Shown one piece after another: positions 7,698 through 15,926 of a stretch of DNA of 64,000 bases. Each line of letters starts with the position of its first letter. Position 1 is the stretch's first letter. The notes under the pieces were generated by a model. The model worked only from the letters and a program-made list of their open reading frames with translations, made no database searches and was not told the DNA's origin. The position numbers were made by a program, and so were the translations under genes. This DNA comes from CBIFVZ01 sp966185765 (GTDB lineage: Bacteria > Pseudomonadota > Gammaproteobacteria > Enterobacterales > Enterobacteriaceae): NCBI GenBank assembly GCA_966185765.1, contig CBIFVZ010000010.1, positions 1 through 64,000 of the forward strand, read 5' to 3'.

Positions 7698-9644
7698 TTA
7701 AGGTTTCTGCAAATCCAACCGGTATACGGCAAAACCGAGATCGTCCGTGCCGGTTAACGTCATCGGATATTGCGCCTTATCCCGGATAAACGCCGCTGCC
7801 CGGGCCGAAGGCGAGGTTTCAAAGCGGATATCCAGCGCTGTCTGGCTCGTGATGGGACTAAAACGCCAGTTATTGTCGGCTGCGGGATGAATCTCACCGT
7901 TTTTACGGGACTCATCAGCAATCCAGGCGGCAACAATCGCACGGTTTTCATCTGGTGCGGAAATGACTACGTTCTGCTCACCGGTACCGGCAAACTTACC
8001 GCCCCAGGCGCGATAGGTATTGGTAGCTACCAGGAATAGCGCCTGTGGGTCAACCGGCTTGCCCTTATAGCTCAGTGCCGTGATGCGTTGTGCCTGCGGA
8101 TTCACCAGCTGGCATTCACCGTCATAACGGGCCGGTTGCGTGATATCAATCTGGTAATCCACACCGTCTATCACGTCAAAGTTGTAGGTGCGAAAGCCTT
8201 GCCAGTTCAGCAGGGACTGCGGTTTACTCTGGGTGACGTCTATCTGGTTAAACATGCCCGCTGAGCATTCCAGCCACTCTTTGAGCTGCTGGCCGTTGAC
8301 TTTTACCACGGCCAGCGTGTTGGCGTAAATATACAAATCGGCGGCGTTGCGCCAGGTCAGTGGGCCTTTAGCGACCTCCACATAGCCGGCAGGATCGTTT
8401 TTACGGCCCCCGGCGCGAAACGGCGCGGCGGCGGCGAGTACCGGCAGATTTTGTAGATCCGGATCGCCCTGAATATGGCGTTCAACCCAGGCGCGCTGGG
8501 CATTATTGATCACCTGCACGGTCGGATCGTCCTGCACCAGCGCCAGATAGCTCACCATGTCGTCGGCGGATTTACCGATGGGCTTGCCGACAAACTCGCG
8601 TGTAGCGTCGTGATCGTGCGTCAGCAGTTCTGCCAGGTGGCGGTCTTGCGTGGTGAGCGCTTTTTTACTGACTTTATCAAAAATCGGTCGCGCCTGGGCG
8701 CGCGCGTCAGTGCGTTTCCAGCTGCCGCTGTCGTTATTTAAGACCAGATCGACGACTCCGAGATGATCGCCCCACATACCGGGCATGACCGCCGGTACGC
8801 CATTGAGGGTGCCTTTTTCAATGTCTGCGCCGGGAATGTTGGCAAAGTCTTTACCTGGAAAGACGGCGTGCGCATGACCAAACAGAACGGCATCCACGCC
8901 TGGCACCTGGCTTAAGTAGTACACCGAGTTCTCGGCCATCGCACGGTACGGCTGCGCAGACAGCCCGGAATGCGCCACGACCACAATCAAATCCGCGCCT
9001 TCGCGCAACATCTTCGGGACATACTGGCGTGCGGTTTCGGTCATGTCGCCTACTGTCACTTTACCGCTGAGATGAGCTTTATCCCAGGTAGTTATTTGCG
9101 GCGGCACCAGGCCAAGATAACCAATGCGCAGGACCTGGTTTTTGCCCTCACGGTCTTTTACCTGCGTTTCTTTAATCAGGTACGGCGTGAACATGGGTTT
9201 GCCGGTGGCGCTGTCGATGATATTGGCGTTGATATAGGGAAAACGCGCACCTGCCAGCGCCGCGTGCAGATAGTCCAGCCCGTAGTTAAATTCGTGGTTA
9301 CCGAGGTTGCCCACCGTGTAATCAAGCGTATTCATCGCCTTATAAACGGGATGTACCTCGCCGTTCTTCAACCCTCTGGCCGCCGTGTAGTCACCAAGCG
9401 GGCTGCCCTGAATCAGGTCACCGTTATCTACCAGCACGCTGTTGGCGACCTCGGCTCGTGCGGCTTTAATCAGGCTTGCCGTGCGCACCAGTCCGAAGCG
9501 TTCGCTGGGCGCATCCTTGTAATAATCAAAGTCCATCATATTGCTGTGCAGATCGCTGGTTTCCAGAATACGCAAATCCACTGTTGCGGCATGTACGCCT
9601 GCGCCAACCAGCATGGCCAGAAGCGTTGCACTAAACTTGATCAT
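7698..9644 (-). CDS. cpdB: 2',3'-cyclic-nucleotide 2'-phosphodiesterase/3'-nucleotidase, periplasmic
   Basis: The start is taken at the ATG at 9644 (MIKFSATLLAML...), giving 648 residues against 647 in E. coli; an ATG one codon earlier is also possible. A signal peptide ends near A19 (GVHA|ATVD). The calcineurin-type metallophosphatase domain follows, with D31-x-H33, DNGDLIQGSPL, GNHEFNYG and GHAHAVFPG. The 5'-nucleotidase C-terminal domain holds the substrate site and includes DGVDYQIDITQPARYDGEC. The enzyme hydrolyses 2',3'-cyclic nucleotides and 3'-nucleotides in the periplasm. It is divergent from cysQ. Confidence 0.96.
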   Translation of the reverse strand: MIKFSATLLAMLVGAGVHAATVDLRILETSDLHSNMMDFDYYKDAPSERFGLVRTASLIKAARAEVANSVLVDNGDLIQGSPLGDYTAARGLKNGEVHPVYKAMNTLDYTVGNLGNHEFNYGLDYLHAALAGARFPYINANIIDSATGKPMFTPYLIKETQVKDREGKNQVLRIGYLGLVPPQITTWDKAHLSGKVTVGDMTETARQYVPKMLREGADLIVVVAHSGLSAQPYRAMAENSVYYLSQVPGVDAVLFGHAHAVFPGKDFANIPGADIEKGTLNGVPAVMPGMWGDHLGVVDLVLNNDSGSWKRTDARAQARPIFDKVSKKALTTQDRHLAELLTHDHDATREFVGKPIGKSADDMVSYLALVQDDPTVQVINNAQRAWVERHIQGDPDLQNLPVLAAAAPFRAGGRKNDPAGYVEVAKGPLTWRNAADLYIYANTLAVVKVNGQQLKEWLECSAGMFNQIDVTQSKPQSLLNWQGFRTYNFDVIDGVDYQIDITQPARYDGECQLVNPQAQRITALSYKGKPVDPQALFLVATNTYRAWGGKFAGTGEQNVVISAPDENRAIVAAWIADESRKNGEIHPAADNNWRFSPITSQTALDIRFETSPSARAAAFIRDKAQYPMTLTGTDDLGFAVYRLDLQKP

Positions 9645-9863
9645 CATTAATGTCCTTTTCAGAGCTGCGCCACAAAAAACGCTGTATCTCATCGTCCATT
9701 TCATTTGCAACTGAGAATGGTGCCAGATTCTGAAAGTCGTAAACCGGAATCGCTTCACAGATAGCGAAGCCCGGCGTAATGAGATATAAAACCCGGTCAA
9801 TAAAACAAAGCGTTAACCCCTTTCGCGGTGCGTGATTGTGGCGAGACACTAAGAGGTGGAACG

Positions 9864-10610
9864 ATGCTAGAGAACATTTGCCAGATTGCGAAGGAGGCGG
9901 GTGATGCCATCATGCAGGTCTATAATGGCGACAAACCGCTACAGGCCAGCAGCAAGTCTGATGATTCGCCAGTAACGGCGGCAGATATCGCCGCACACGC
10001 CATTATTGTCAACGCATTACAGGCCTTAACGCCGGATGTGCCGGTGCTGTCAGAAGAAGACCCGCCTGGCTGGGACGTGCGCCGTCACTGGCAGCGCTAC
10101 TGGCTGGTTGATCCGCTGGACGGCACTAAAGAGTTCCTCAAGCGCAACGGTGAGTTCACCGTCAATATTGCCTTAATTGACGGCGGTAAGCCGGTATTGG
10201 GCGTGGTGTACGCCCCCGCGCTTAAGGTGATGTACAGCGCAGAGCAAGGCAAAGCCTGGAAAGACGAGGGGGGCGTGCGCAATCAGATTCAGGTGCGTGA
10301 CGCCAGGCCGCCGCAGGTGGTTATCAGCCGCTCGCATAGCGATAATGCGGAACTTGATGAATATCTCCAGCAGCTTGGCGAGCACCAGACCACCACCATT
10401 GGCTCCTCACTCAAGTTCTGTCTGGTGGCGGAGGGCAAAGCGCAGCTTTACCCACGCTTTGGCGAAACCACCAATATCTGGGATACCGCTGCCGGTCATG
10501 CGGTTGCTGTCGCAGCCGGTGCGCACGTTAACGACTGGACCGGCCACCCGCTGGACTACACGCCACGTGAGTCTTTCCTCAACCCTGGTTTCCGGGTTTC
10601 TATTTTTTAA
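9864..10610 (+). CDS. cysQ: 3'(2'),5'-bisphosphate nucleotidase CysQ
   Basis: This 248-residue protein (246 in E. coli) starts at the ATG at 9864 after GAGGTGGAACG. The inositol-monophosphatase-family metal sites are visible: E64-E65 in LSEEDPPGW, D83-PLDG-T88 in VDPLDGTKEF, and WDTAAGHA near the C-terminus. It hydrolyses 3'-phosphoadenosine 5'-phosphate, the toxic by-product of sulfate assimilation. It is divergent from cpdB, another nucleotide 3'-phosphatase. Its stop codon overlaps the convergent gene ytfJ by 11 bp. Confidence 0.96.
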   Translation: MLENICQIAKEAGDAIMQVYNGDKPLQASSKSDDSPVTAADIAAHAIIVNALQALTPDVPVLSEEDPPGWDVRRHWQRYWLVDPLDGTKEFLKRNGEFTVNIALIDGGKPVLGVVYAPALKVMYSAEQGKAWKDEGGVRNQIQVRDARPPQVVISRSHSDNAELDEYLQQLGEHQTTTIGSSLKFCLVAEGKAQLYPRFGETTNIWDTAAGHAVAVAAGAHVNDWTGHPLDYTPRESFLNPGFRVSIF

Positions 10611-11154
10611 GCAACGTATGCAGCAGGTCGGTGACCTGCTGCACCTCCTGCTCACTCAGCGCGCCGTCTTTGGCAAAACGCACCCGACCGTCTTTATCAA
10701 GCACAGCAACCGCTGAACCTTTGGCCTCCAGTTGCCACGCTTTGCGTGCCGCGCCGTTGCTGTCGACCACAAACTGCGACCAGGGATACTGGCGTTTATT
10801 GCTCTCAATACTGGTGCGCACAAACATGCCAGTACCGGGGATGGCGTTATCGGTGTTAACAATAGTGGTGGTCTGGTAGCGGTCGTGCGGCAGGTTCGCT
10901 GACTTAATGGCCTCAATCAGTGCAGCGTTCATCTCTTTGGCCGACGAGCGCCCGGCAATGTGCTGCAACACGCGCACTTTGCCCGGGAGCTGCGCACTGT
11001 TCCAGCTTTTATAGCTGAAGTTATCGTTATTGAGCACCAGTTCACCCCTGGCGGCAATGCCGACGGGCGCGACGCGTTGGTTCAACTCAAAGTTGTGGGC
11101 CAGTGCGCCAAATGGCAGCAACAGGGTAACGGCAAGTGCGATACGCAGGCTCAT
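10600..11154 (-). CDS. ytfJ: Periplasmic YtfJ-family protein
   Basis: The 184-residue protein has a signal peptide (MSLRIALAVTLLLPFGALA|HNF) and otherwise matches E. coli YtfJ. YtfJ has a thioredoxin-like fold, but no CxxC motif is present here, so redox activity is unlikely; its function is unknown. The readable core includes WSQFVVDSNGAARKAWQL and SAVAVLDKDGRVRFAKDG. Its 3' end overlaps cysQ by 11 bp in convergent orientation, so the two transcripts could form antisense pairs. Confidence 0.9.
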   Translation of the reverse strand: MSLRIALAVTLLLPFGALAHNFELNQRVAPVGIAARGELVLNNDNFSYKSWNSAQLPGKVRVLQHIAGRSSAKEMNAALIEAIKSANLPHDRYQTTTIVNTDNAIPGTGMFVRTSIESNKRQYPWSQFVVDSNGAARKAWQLEAKGSAVAVLDKDGRVRFAKDGALSEQEVQQVTDLLHTLLKK

Positions 11155-11486
11155 AATTACTCCCGGTGTTATTGTTTTGTTGAAAAGATGTCAGACCAGT
11201 TCCTCTTACTGAAGCTTAAGTGCAATCCGCTGGCCTTTCACGCAATGAGGATGCCAGTTTGCGGCATGGCGCACAGAACATGGAGAAATTAGGGGCTTAT
11301 GCTGATTTGTGTGTAGCTCTGAAAAGAATCCTCTGAAAGATTGTAATAATAACGTAAATAAAAAGGTGCAAACTGGGTGCTCTTTTGTTTTTGGGCTATA
11401 GTTCTCAGGCATCAAAATTTTGCGCTTCATGGGTCGGGGGCTAACTGTGGCACCGCAGGGGCGTAGACACTTGCAGGAGAGAAAGA
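11155..11486. other. ytfJ-ytfK divergent intergenic region
   Basis: No gene is supported in this 332-bp stretch. It must hold both promoters. A TATAGT box at 11397-11402 with an upstream AT-rich run (11339-11364) is the best -10 candidate for ytfK, but no good -35 lies at 17 bp. In E. coli ytfK belongs to the phosphate-starvation response; no clear Pho box was found by eye. Confidence 0.4.
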
Positions 11487-11693
11487 ATGAAAATTTTCCA
11501 ACGTTATAACCCACTCCAGGTGGCAAAGTACGTAAAAATCCTGTTTCGTGGACGGTTGTATATCAAGGACGTTGGCGCGTTTGAGTTTGATAAGGGCAAA
11601 ATTCTTTTACCGAAGGTGAAAGACAAACAGCATTTATCCGTTATGTCCGAGGTTAACCGCCAGGTTTTGCGTATGCAAACCGAGATGGCGTAA
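11487..11693 (+). CDS. ytfK: SpoT-modulating stringent-response protein YtfK
   Basis: This 68-residue protein has the same length as E. coli YtfK and starts MKIFQRYNPLQVAKYVK after AGGAGAGAAAGA. It is small, basic at the N-terminus and has no signal peptide. In E. coli YtfK binds SpoT during phosphate or fatty-acid starvation and shifts it toward (p)ppGpp synthesis. It is a monocistronic gene with a terminator 21 bp downstream, shared with the convergent paeA gene. Confidence 0.95.
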   Translation: MKIFQRYNPLQVAKYVKILFRGRLYIKDVGAFEFDKGKILLPKVKDKQHLSVMSEVNRQVLRMQTEMA

Positions 11694-11713
11694 GCCGCAG
11701 AACACAATGGAAA

Positions 11714-11740
11714 ACGGCCCCGACTGGGGCCGTTGGTGTT
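11714..11740. terminator. Terminator between ytfK and paeA
   Basis: An 8-bp stem (ACGGCCCC, loop GACT, GGGGCCGT) is preceded by AAAA and followed by a T-rich stretch. It lies between two convergent stop codons, so it can serve both genes. Confidence 0.8.
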
Positions 11741-11752
11741 TCTGAAGCGCGC

Positions 11753-13087
11753 TTACGCAACGTTCTGCTCGTCTGGCGCTTTGGGCAGCAACGGGGCGGC
11801 CGGTTTGCTGTCAATGCGCGTCACCAGGAGCTGGTCGATACGATGATTATCTATGTCCACCACTTCAAACTTATAGCCTGAGTATTTTACCGAGTCGGTG
11901 CGTTTCGGGATTTTACGCAGCATATACATCATAAAGCCGCCGATGGTTTCGTAGTTGTCAGAATGTGGGAACTCGTCGATATCCAGCACGCGCATCACAT
12001 CGTCAATAGGTGTACCGCCTTCGACCAGCCATGAGTTCTCATCGCGCGCCACAATCTGCTCTTCCATGCCCTGGCCGACCAGATCACCCATTAACGTGGT
12101 CATGACATCGTTAAGGGTAATGATGCCCACCACCAGCGCGTATTCGTTCATGATGACGGCAAAATCCTCACCGGCACTTTTAAAGCTTTCCAGCGCTTCA
12201 GAGAGCGTAAGGGTGTCAGGCACAATCAACGCGTTGCGGATTTGCACGCCGCTGCTTAGGGCCAGGCTCTGGTTCGCCAGCACGCGATTAAGCAGTTCTT
12301 TGGAGTCCACATAGCCGATAATGTGGTCAATGTCGTCATTACAGACGAGGAATTTTGAGTGCGGGTGCTCCGCGACTTTACTCTTGAGACTCTGCTCATC
12401 TTCATGCAGGTTGAACCAGATAACGTTCTCGCGCGAAGTCATGGAGGACGGTACGGTGCGCGATTCCAGCTCAAACACGTTTTCAATCAGCTCATGCTCC
12501 TGCTTACGTAGCACGCCTGCCAGTGCTCCGGCTTCCACCACCGCGTAGATATCATCGGACGTGATGTCATCTTTGCGTACCATCGGCAGTTTGAAAATGC
12601 GGAAAATGACGTTTGCCAGGCCGTTAAAGAACCATACCAGCGGACGGAACACGACAAGGCAGAAGCGCATCGGGTTGATTATCCGTAACGCGATGGTTTC
12701 CGGGGCTATCATACCGATGCGTTTCGGGGTCAGGTCGGCGATGAGAATAAACAGGCCGGTGACCAGCGTAAACGACAGGATAAAACTGATTTGCTCTGCC
12801 AGTTCATCGGGCATCATGCGCACCAGCATTTCTTTAAACGCAGGTGAAAACGCGGCGTCACCGACAATACCGCCAAGAATGGCTACGGCGTTAAGGCCAA
12901 TCTGTACCACGGTAAAGAACATTCCGGGGCTTTCCTGCATCTTCAGCACGCGCTGGGCGTTAATATTACCTTCATCGGCCATCAGTTTGAGTTTGATTTT
13001 GCGCGATGCAGCAAGCGAAATCTCGGAGACTGAAAAGAACGCACTGATGGCGATGAGACAAAGTATTATCAAAATACTGTTTAACAT
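11753..13087 (-). CDS. paeA: Polyamine (cadaverine/putrescine) exporter PaeA/YtfL, CorC/HlyC family
   Basis: The 444-residue protein (447 in E. coli) has an N-terminal CNNM/DUF21 membrane domain. Hydrophobic segments lie at about residues 4-24, 58-78, 100-120 and 130-155. Paired CBS domains follow (about 205-330), then a C-terminal CorC/HlyC domain (about 345-425, WLVEGGTPIDDVMRVLDI). In E. coli YtfL exports cadaverine and putrescine and protects stationary-phase cells. The start ATG at 13087 follows GGCCGGATAAG. It lies convergent with ytfK and downstream of msrA on the same strand. Confidence 0.92.
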   Translation of the reverse strand: MLNSILIILCLIAISAFFSVSEISLAASRKIKLKLMADEGNINAQRVLKMQESPGMFFTVVQIGLNAVAILGGIVGDAAFSPAFKEMLVRMMPDELAEQISFILSFTLVTGLFILIADLTPKRIGMIAPETIALRIINPMRFCLVVFRPLVWFFNGLANVIFRIFKLPMVRKDDITSDDIYAVVEAGALAGVLRKQEHELIENVFELESRTVPSSMTSRENVIWFNLHEDEQSLKSKVAEHPHSKFLVCNDDIDHIIGYVDSKELLNRVLANQSLALSSGVQIRNALIVPDTLTLSEALESFKSAGEDFAVIMNEYALVVGIITLNDVMTTLMGDLVGQGMEEQIVARDENSWLVEGGTPIDDVMRVLDIDEFPHSDNYETIGGFMMYMLRKIPKRTDSVKYSGYKFEVVDIDNHRIDQLLVTRIDSKPAAPLLPKAPDEQNVA

Positions 13088-13221
13088 ATCTTATCCGGCC
13101 TCACTGGCCAGATCCTCGGAAGGGAAGTGGATAAATACGGTGGCTGCTACCCGCTGTGTACGCTTTTGCCTTATAAAGCCTGCGTCGTTACGGTCTTAAG
13201 TCTTGCGGATAACACACTAAA

Positions 13222-13254
13222 AAACCGGTCCGAAGGTGCCGGACCGGCCTTTTT
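13222..13254. terminator. Terminator downstream of msrA
   Basis: A CCGGTCC...GGACCGG stem at 13225-13247 is flanked by A6 upstream and T5 downstream. On the minus strand it ends in a T6 run, fitting msrA termination 84 bp past its stop codon. Confidence 0.75.
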
Positions 13255-13330
13255 CACGGGCTAGTATAGCGTAAGCCCATCGGGGCCTGCCAGAGGACAA
13301 ATCTGCGCTCGTTACTCTCCCGATGGGGGA

Positions 13331-13972
13331 TTACACGTTTTCAGGTGGCAAACACACGCCAGTTCCGCCTATGCCGCAGTAGCCATACGGATTTTTGTGC
13401 AGGTACTGCTGGTGTTCGTCCTCGGCGTAGTAGAACGGCGTGGCGTCAGCAATTTCGGTCGTGATAGGGCGGGTGTCGCCTGCGGCCTGCATCGCAGCCT
13501 GGTAGCGGGCAAGGCTTGCGCGTGCTGCGGCGTCCTGCTCGGGCGTTAGCGGATAAATGGCAGAACGGTACTGGGTGCCGCTGTCGTTACCCTGGCGCAT
13601 ACCCTGGGCCGGATCGTGGTTTTCCCAGAAGGTGTGCAGCAGTTGCTCATAGCTGATGACTTTGGGGTCGTAGACCACGCGCACTGCCTCGGTGTGGCCG
13701 GTCTGGCCGCTGCACACTTCGCGGTAGGTTGGGTTGGGGGTGTAGCCCCCCGCATAGCCTGCCGCAGTACTGTAGACGCCAGGTAATTGCCAGAACAGAC
13801 GCTCGACGCCCCAGAAGCAGCCCATACCGAACAGCGCCACCTCCATTCCGGCAGGAATATTGGTCATCGAATGGCCGTTCACGGCATGAAGCGTGGCGAC
13901 AGGCATGGGGGTATTGCGGCCCGGTAACGCATCAGCAGGGGCGACAAGATGGGATTTATCAAAGAGTTTCAC
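13331..13972 (-). CDS. msrA: Peptide-methionine (S)-S-oxide reductase MsrA
   Basis: The start is a GTG at 13972 (read MKLFDKSHLVAPADALPG), 8 nt after GGGAG. This gives 213 residues against 212 in E. coli; upstream ATGs lack ribosome sites. The catalytic motif GCFWG holds C52. The resolving cysteines lie at C199 and C207 in YGYCGIGGTGVCLPP. The enzyme reduces methionine-(S)-sulfoxide in free methionine and proteins, recycled by thioredoxin. It is divergent from tamA, as in E. coli. Confidence 0.96.
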   Translation of the reverse strand: MKLFDKSHLVAPADALPGRNTPMPVATLHAVNGHSMTNIPAGMEVALFGMGCFWGVERLFWQLPGVYSTAAGYAGGYTPNPTYREVCSGQTGHTEAVRVVYDPKVISYEQLLHTFWENHDPAQGMRQGNDSGTQYRSAIYPLTPEQDAAARASLARYQAAMQAAGDTRPITTEIADATPFYYAEDEHQQYLHKNPYGYCGIGGTGVCLPPENV

Positions 13973-14189
13973 GTGTTTTTCTCCCGAAGAGCGTCTAAAA
14001 AACCGCAACTGCCGTTGCACGGTTGTAACCGGGCGAGGATTTGCGGACAATAAAGACAGCCTATATTTAATAAGAATTATTTGGGACATTAACAAATTTT
14101 CAACCCCTGGGAGTCAGGGGATTTGTTTAGCCGTGGAGCGGCGACAGGTTTTTGCCACAGGCAAAGACAAGGGATACTCAGGAGTAAAC

Positions 14190-15926
14190 GTGCCACGTAT
14201 TCGAATTTTGTGTCTGGCCGGAATCTGGCTGGTCAGTGGTTTAGCCAGTGCAGCCACCGTAAGGCTACAGGTAGAAGGTCTGAGCGGCGCACTGGAAAAG
14301 AACGTACGCGCACAGCTTTCTACGATTGAAAGCGATGAGGTGTCGGCTGACCGTCGCTTCCAGGCGCGTGTGGACGATGCTATCCGCGAAGGCTTAAAAG
14401 CACTCGGCTATTATGAGCCGACGATTGATTTTGTCCTGCTACCTGCGCCAGCTGCTGGTGGACGTCCGGTATTGAAAGCCCAGGTACAGGCCGGTGAGCC
14501 GGTTCGTATTGGCGGCACGGATGTCATTCTGCGCGGTGGTGCGCGTACCGATGAAGATTACCTGACGCTGTTAGGTAACCGCCCGAAAATCGGCACGGTC
14601 CTTAACCACAGCGACTACGACAGCTTTAAAAGCAGTCTGACGGGGGTGGCGCTGCGTAAAGGCTACTTCGACAGTGAATTCAAAAAAAGCCAGCTGGGCG
14701 TCTCTGTCGAGCGCCGTCAGGCATTCTGGGACATTGATTACGACAGCGGCGAGCGCTACCGCTTTGGTGAGGTGACTTTTGAAGGCTCGCAGATTCGTGA
14801 AGAGTATCTTCACAGTCTGGTGCCGTTTGAAGAGGGCGACTACTACAGTTCTGCAGAGCTTGCTGAACTGAACCGCCGTCTGGCAGCAACTGGCTGGTTT
14901 AACTCCGTCGTGGTTGCTCCGGAGTTTGAAAAATCCCGCGAATCGAAAGTGCTGCCGCTGCATGGCGTGGTCAGTGCGCGTACCCGTAACACCATTGAAA
15001 CCGGGGTAGGTTATTCCACCGACGTCGGACCGCGTGTTAAGGCAACCTGGAAGCGACCCTGGGTCAACTCCTGGGGCCATAGCTTTACTTCCAGCGCCAG
15101 CATCTCTGCGCCTGAGCAACAGCTCGATTTCAGCTACAAAATTCCGTTGCTGAAAAGCCCGCTTGAGCAGTATTACACCGTGCAGGGCGGCTTTAAGCGC
15201 ACTGACCTTAACGATACCCAGGCGGATTCCACCACCCTCGCGCTGTCGCGCAACTGGGATATGGAAAGCGGCTGGCAGCGCGCGCTTAACCTGCGCTGGA
15301 GTCTTGACCACTTTACCCAGGGCAGCGTGACCAATACCACCATGCTGCTCTATCCCGGCGCCAGCCTTAGTCGTACCCGCTCACGCGGCGGCCTGATGCC
15401 AACCTGGGGTGATTCCCAGCGTTATTCTATCGATTACTCCGACACGCTCTGGGGTTCTGACGTCGACTTTGTTGTTTTGCAGGCGCAAAACGTCTGGATC
15501 CGTTCGCTTTATGACAAACATCGCTTCGTGCTGCGTGGTAACGTCGGCTGGATTGAAACCAACGACTTCCAGCGTGTACCGCCAGACTTGCGCTTTTTCG
15601 CCGGTGGCGATCGCAGTATTCGCGGTTATGACTATAAATCGCTCTCGCCGCGTGACGACGAAGGCAAGCTGACCGGGGCGTCCAAACTCCTTACCGGCTC
15701 GGTGGAGTACCAGTACAACGTGACCGGAAAATGGTGGGGCGCGGTATTTGTCGATTCCGGTGAAGCGGTTAATGACATTAAGCAAAGCAACTTCAAGACG
15801 GGCGCAGGCGTTGGCGTGCGTTGGCAGTCGCCGGTTGGTCCGGTGAAGCTCGACTTCGCCGTACCGGTGGGTGATAAAGAGGAACACGGTTTGCAGTTCT
15901 ACATCGGTCTGGGGCCTGAGCTATGA
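14190..15926 (+). CDS. tamA: Translocation and assembly module outer-membrane subunit TamA (Omp85)
   Basis: The start is a GTG at 14190 (MPRIRILCLAGIWLV), 5 nt after GGAG, giving 578 residues (577 in E. coli); the longer upstream frame overlaps msrA and is rejected. A signal peptide ends near SAA|TVRLQ. Three POTRA domains cover about residues 23-265. A 16-strand Omp85 barrel follows, with FFAGGDRSIRGYDYKSL as the lid-loop signature and FYIGLGPEL as the terminal strand. It works with TamB to move autotransporters and phospholipids to the outer membrane. Its stop overlaps the tamB start (ATGA). Confidence 0.96.
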   Translation: MPRIRILCLAGIWLVSGLASAATVRLQVEGLSGALEKNVRAQLSTIESDEVSADRRFQARVDDAIREGLKALGYYEPTIDFVLLPAPAAGGRPVLKAQVQAGEPVRIGGTDVILRGGARTDEDYLTLLGNRPKIGTVLNHSDYDSFKSSLTGVALRKGYFDSEFKKSQLGVSVERRQAFWDIDYDSGERYRFGEVTFEGSQIREEYLHSLVPFEEGDYYSSAELAELNRRLAATGWFNSVVVAPEFEKSRESKVLPLHGVVSARTRNTIETGVGYSTDVGPRVKATWKRPWVNSWGHSFTSSASISAPEQQLDFSYKIPLLKSPLEQYYTVQGGFKRTDLNDTQADSTTLALSRNWDMESGWQRALNLRWSLDHFTQGSVTNTTMLLYPGASLSRTRSRGGLMPTWGDSQRYSIDYSDTLWGSDVDFVVLQAQNVWIRSLYDKHRFVLRGNVGWIETNDFQRVPPDLRFFAGGDRSIRGYDYKSLSPRDDEGKLTGASKLLTGSVEYQYNVTGKWWGAVFVDSGEAVNDIKQSNFKTGAGVGVRWQSPVGPVKLDFAVPVGDKEEHGLQFYIGLGPEL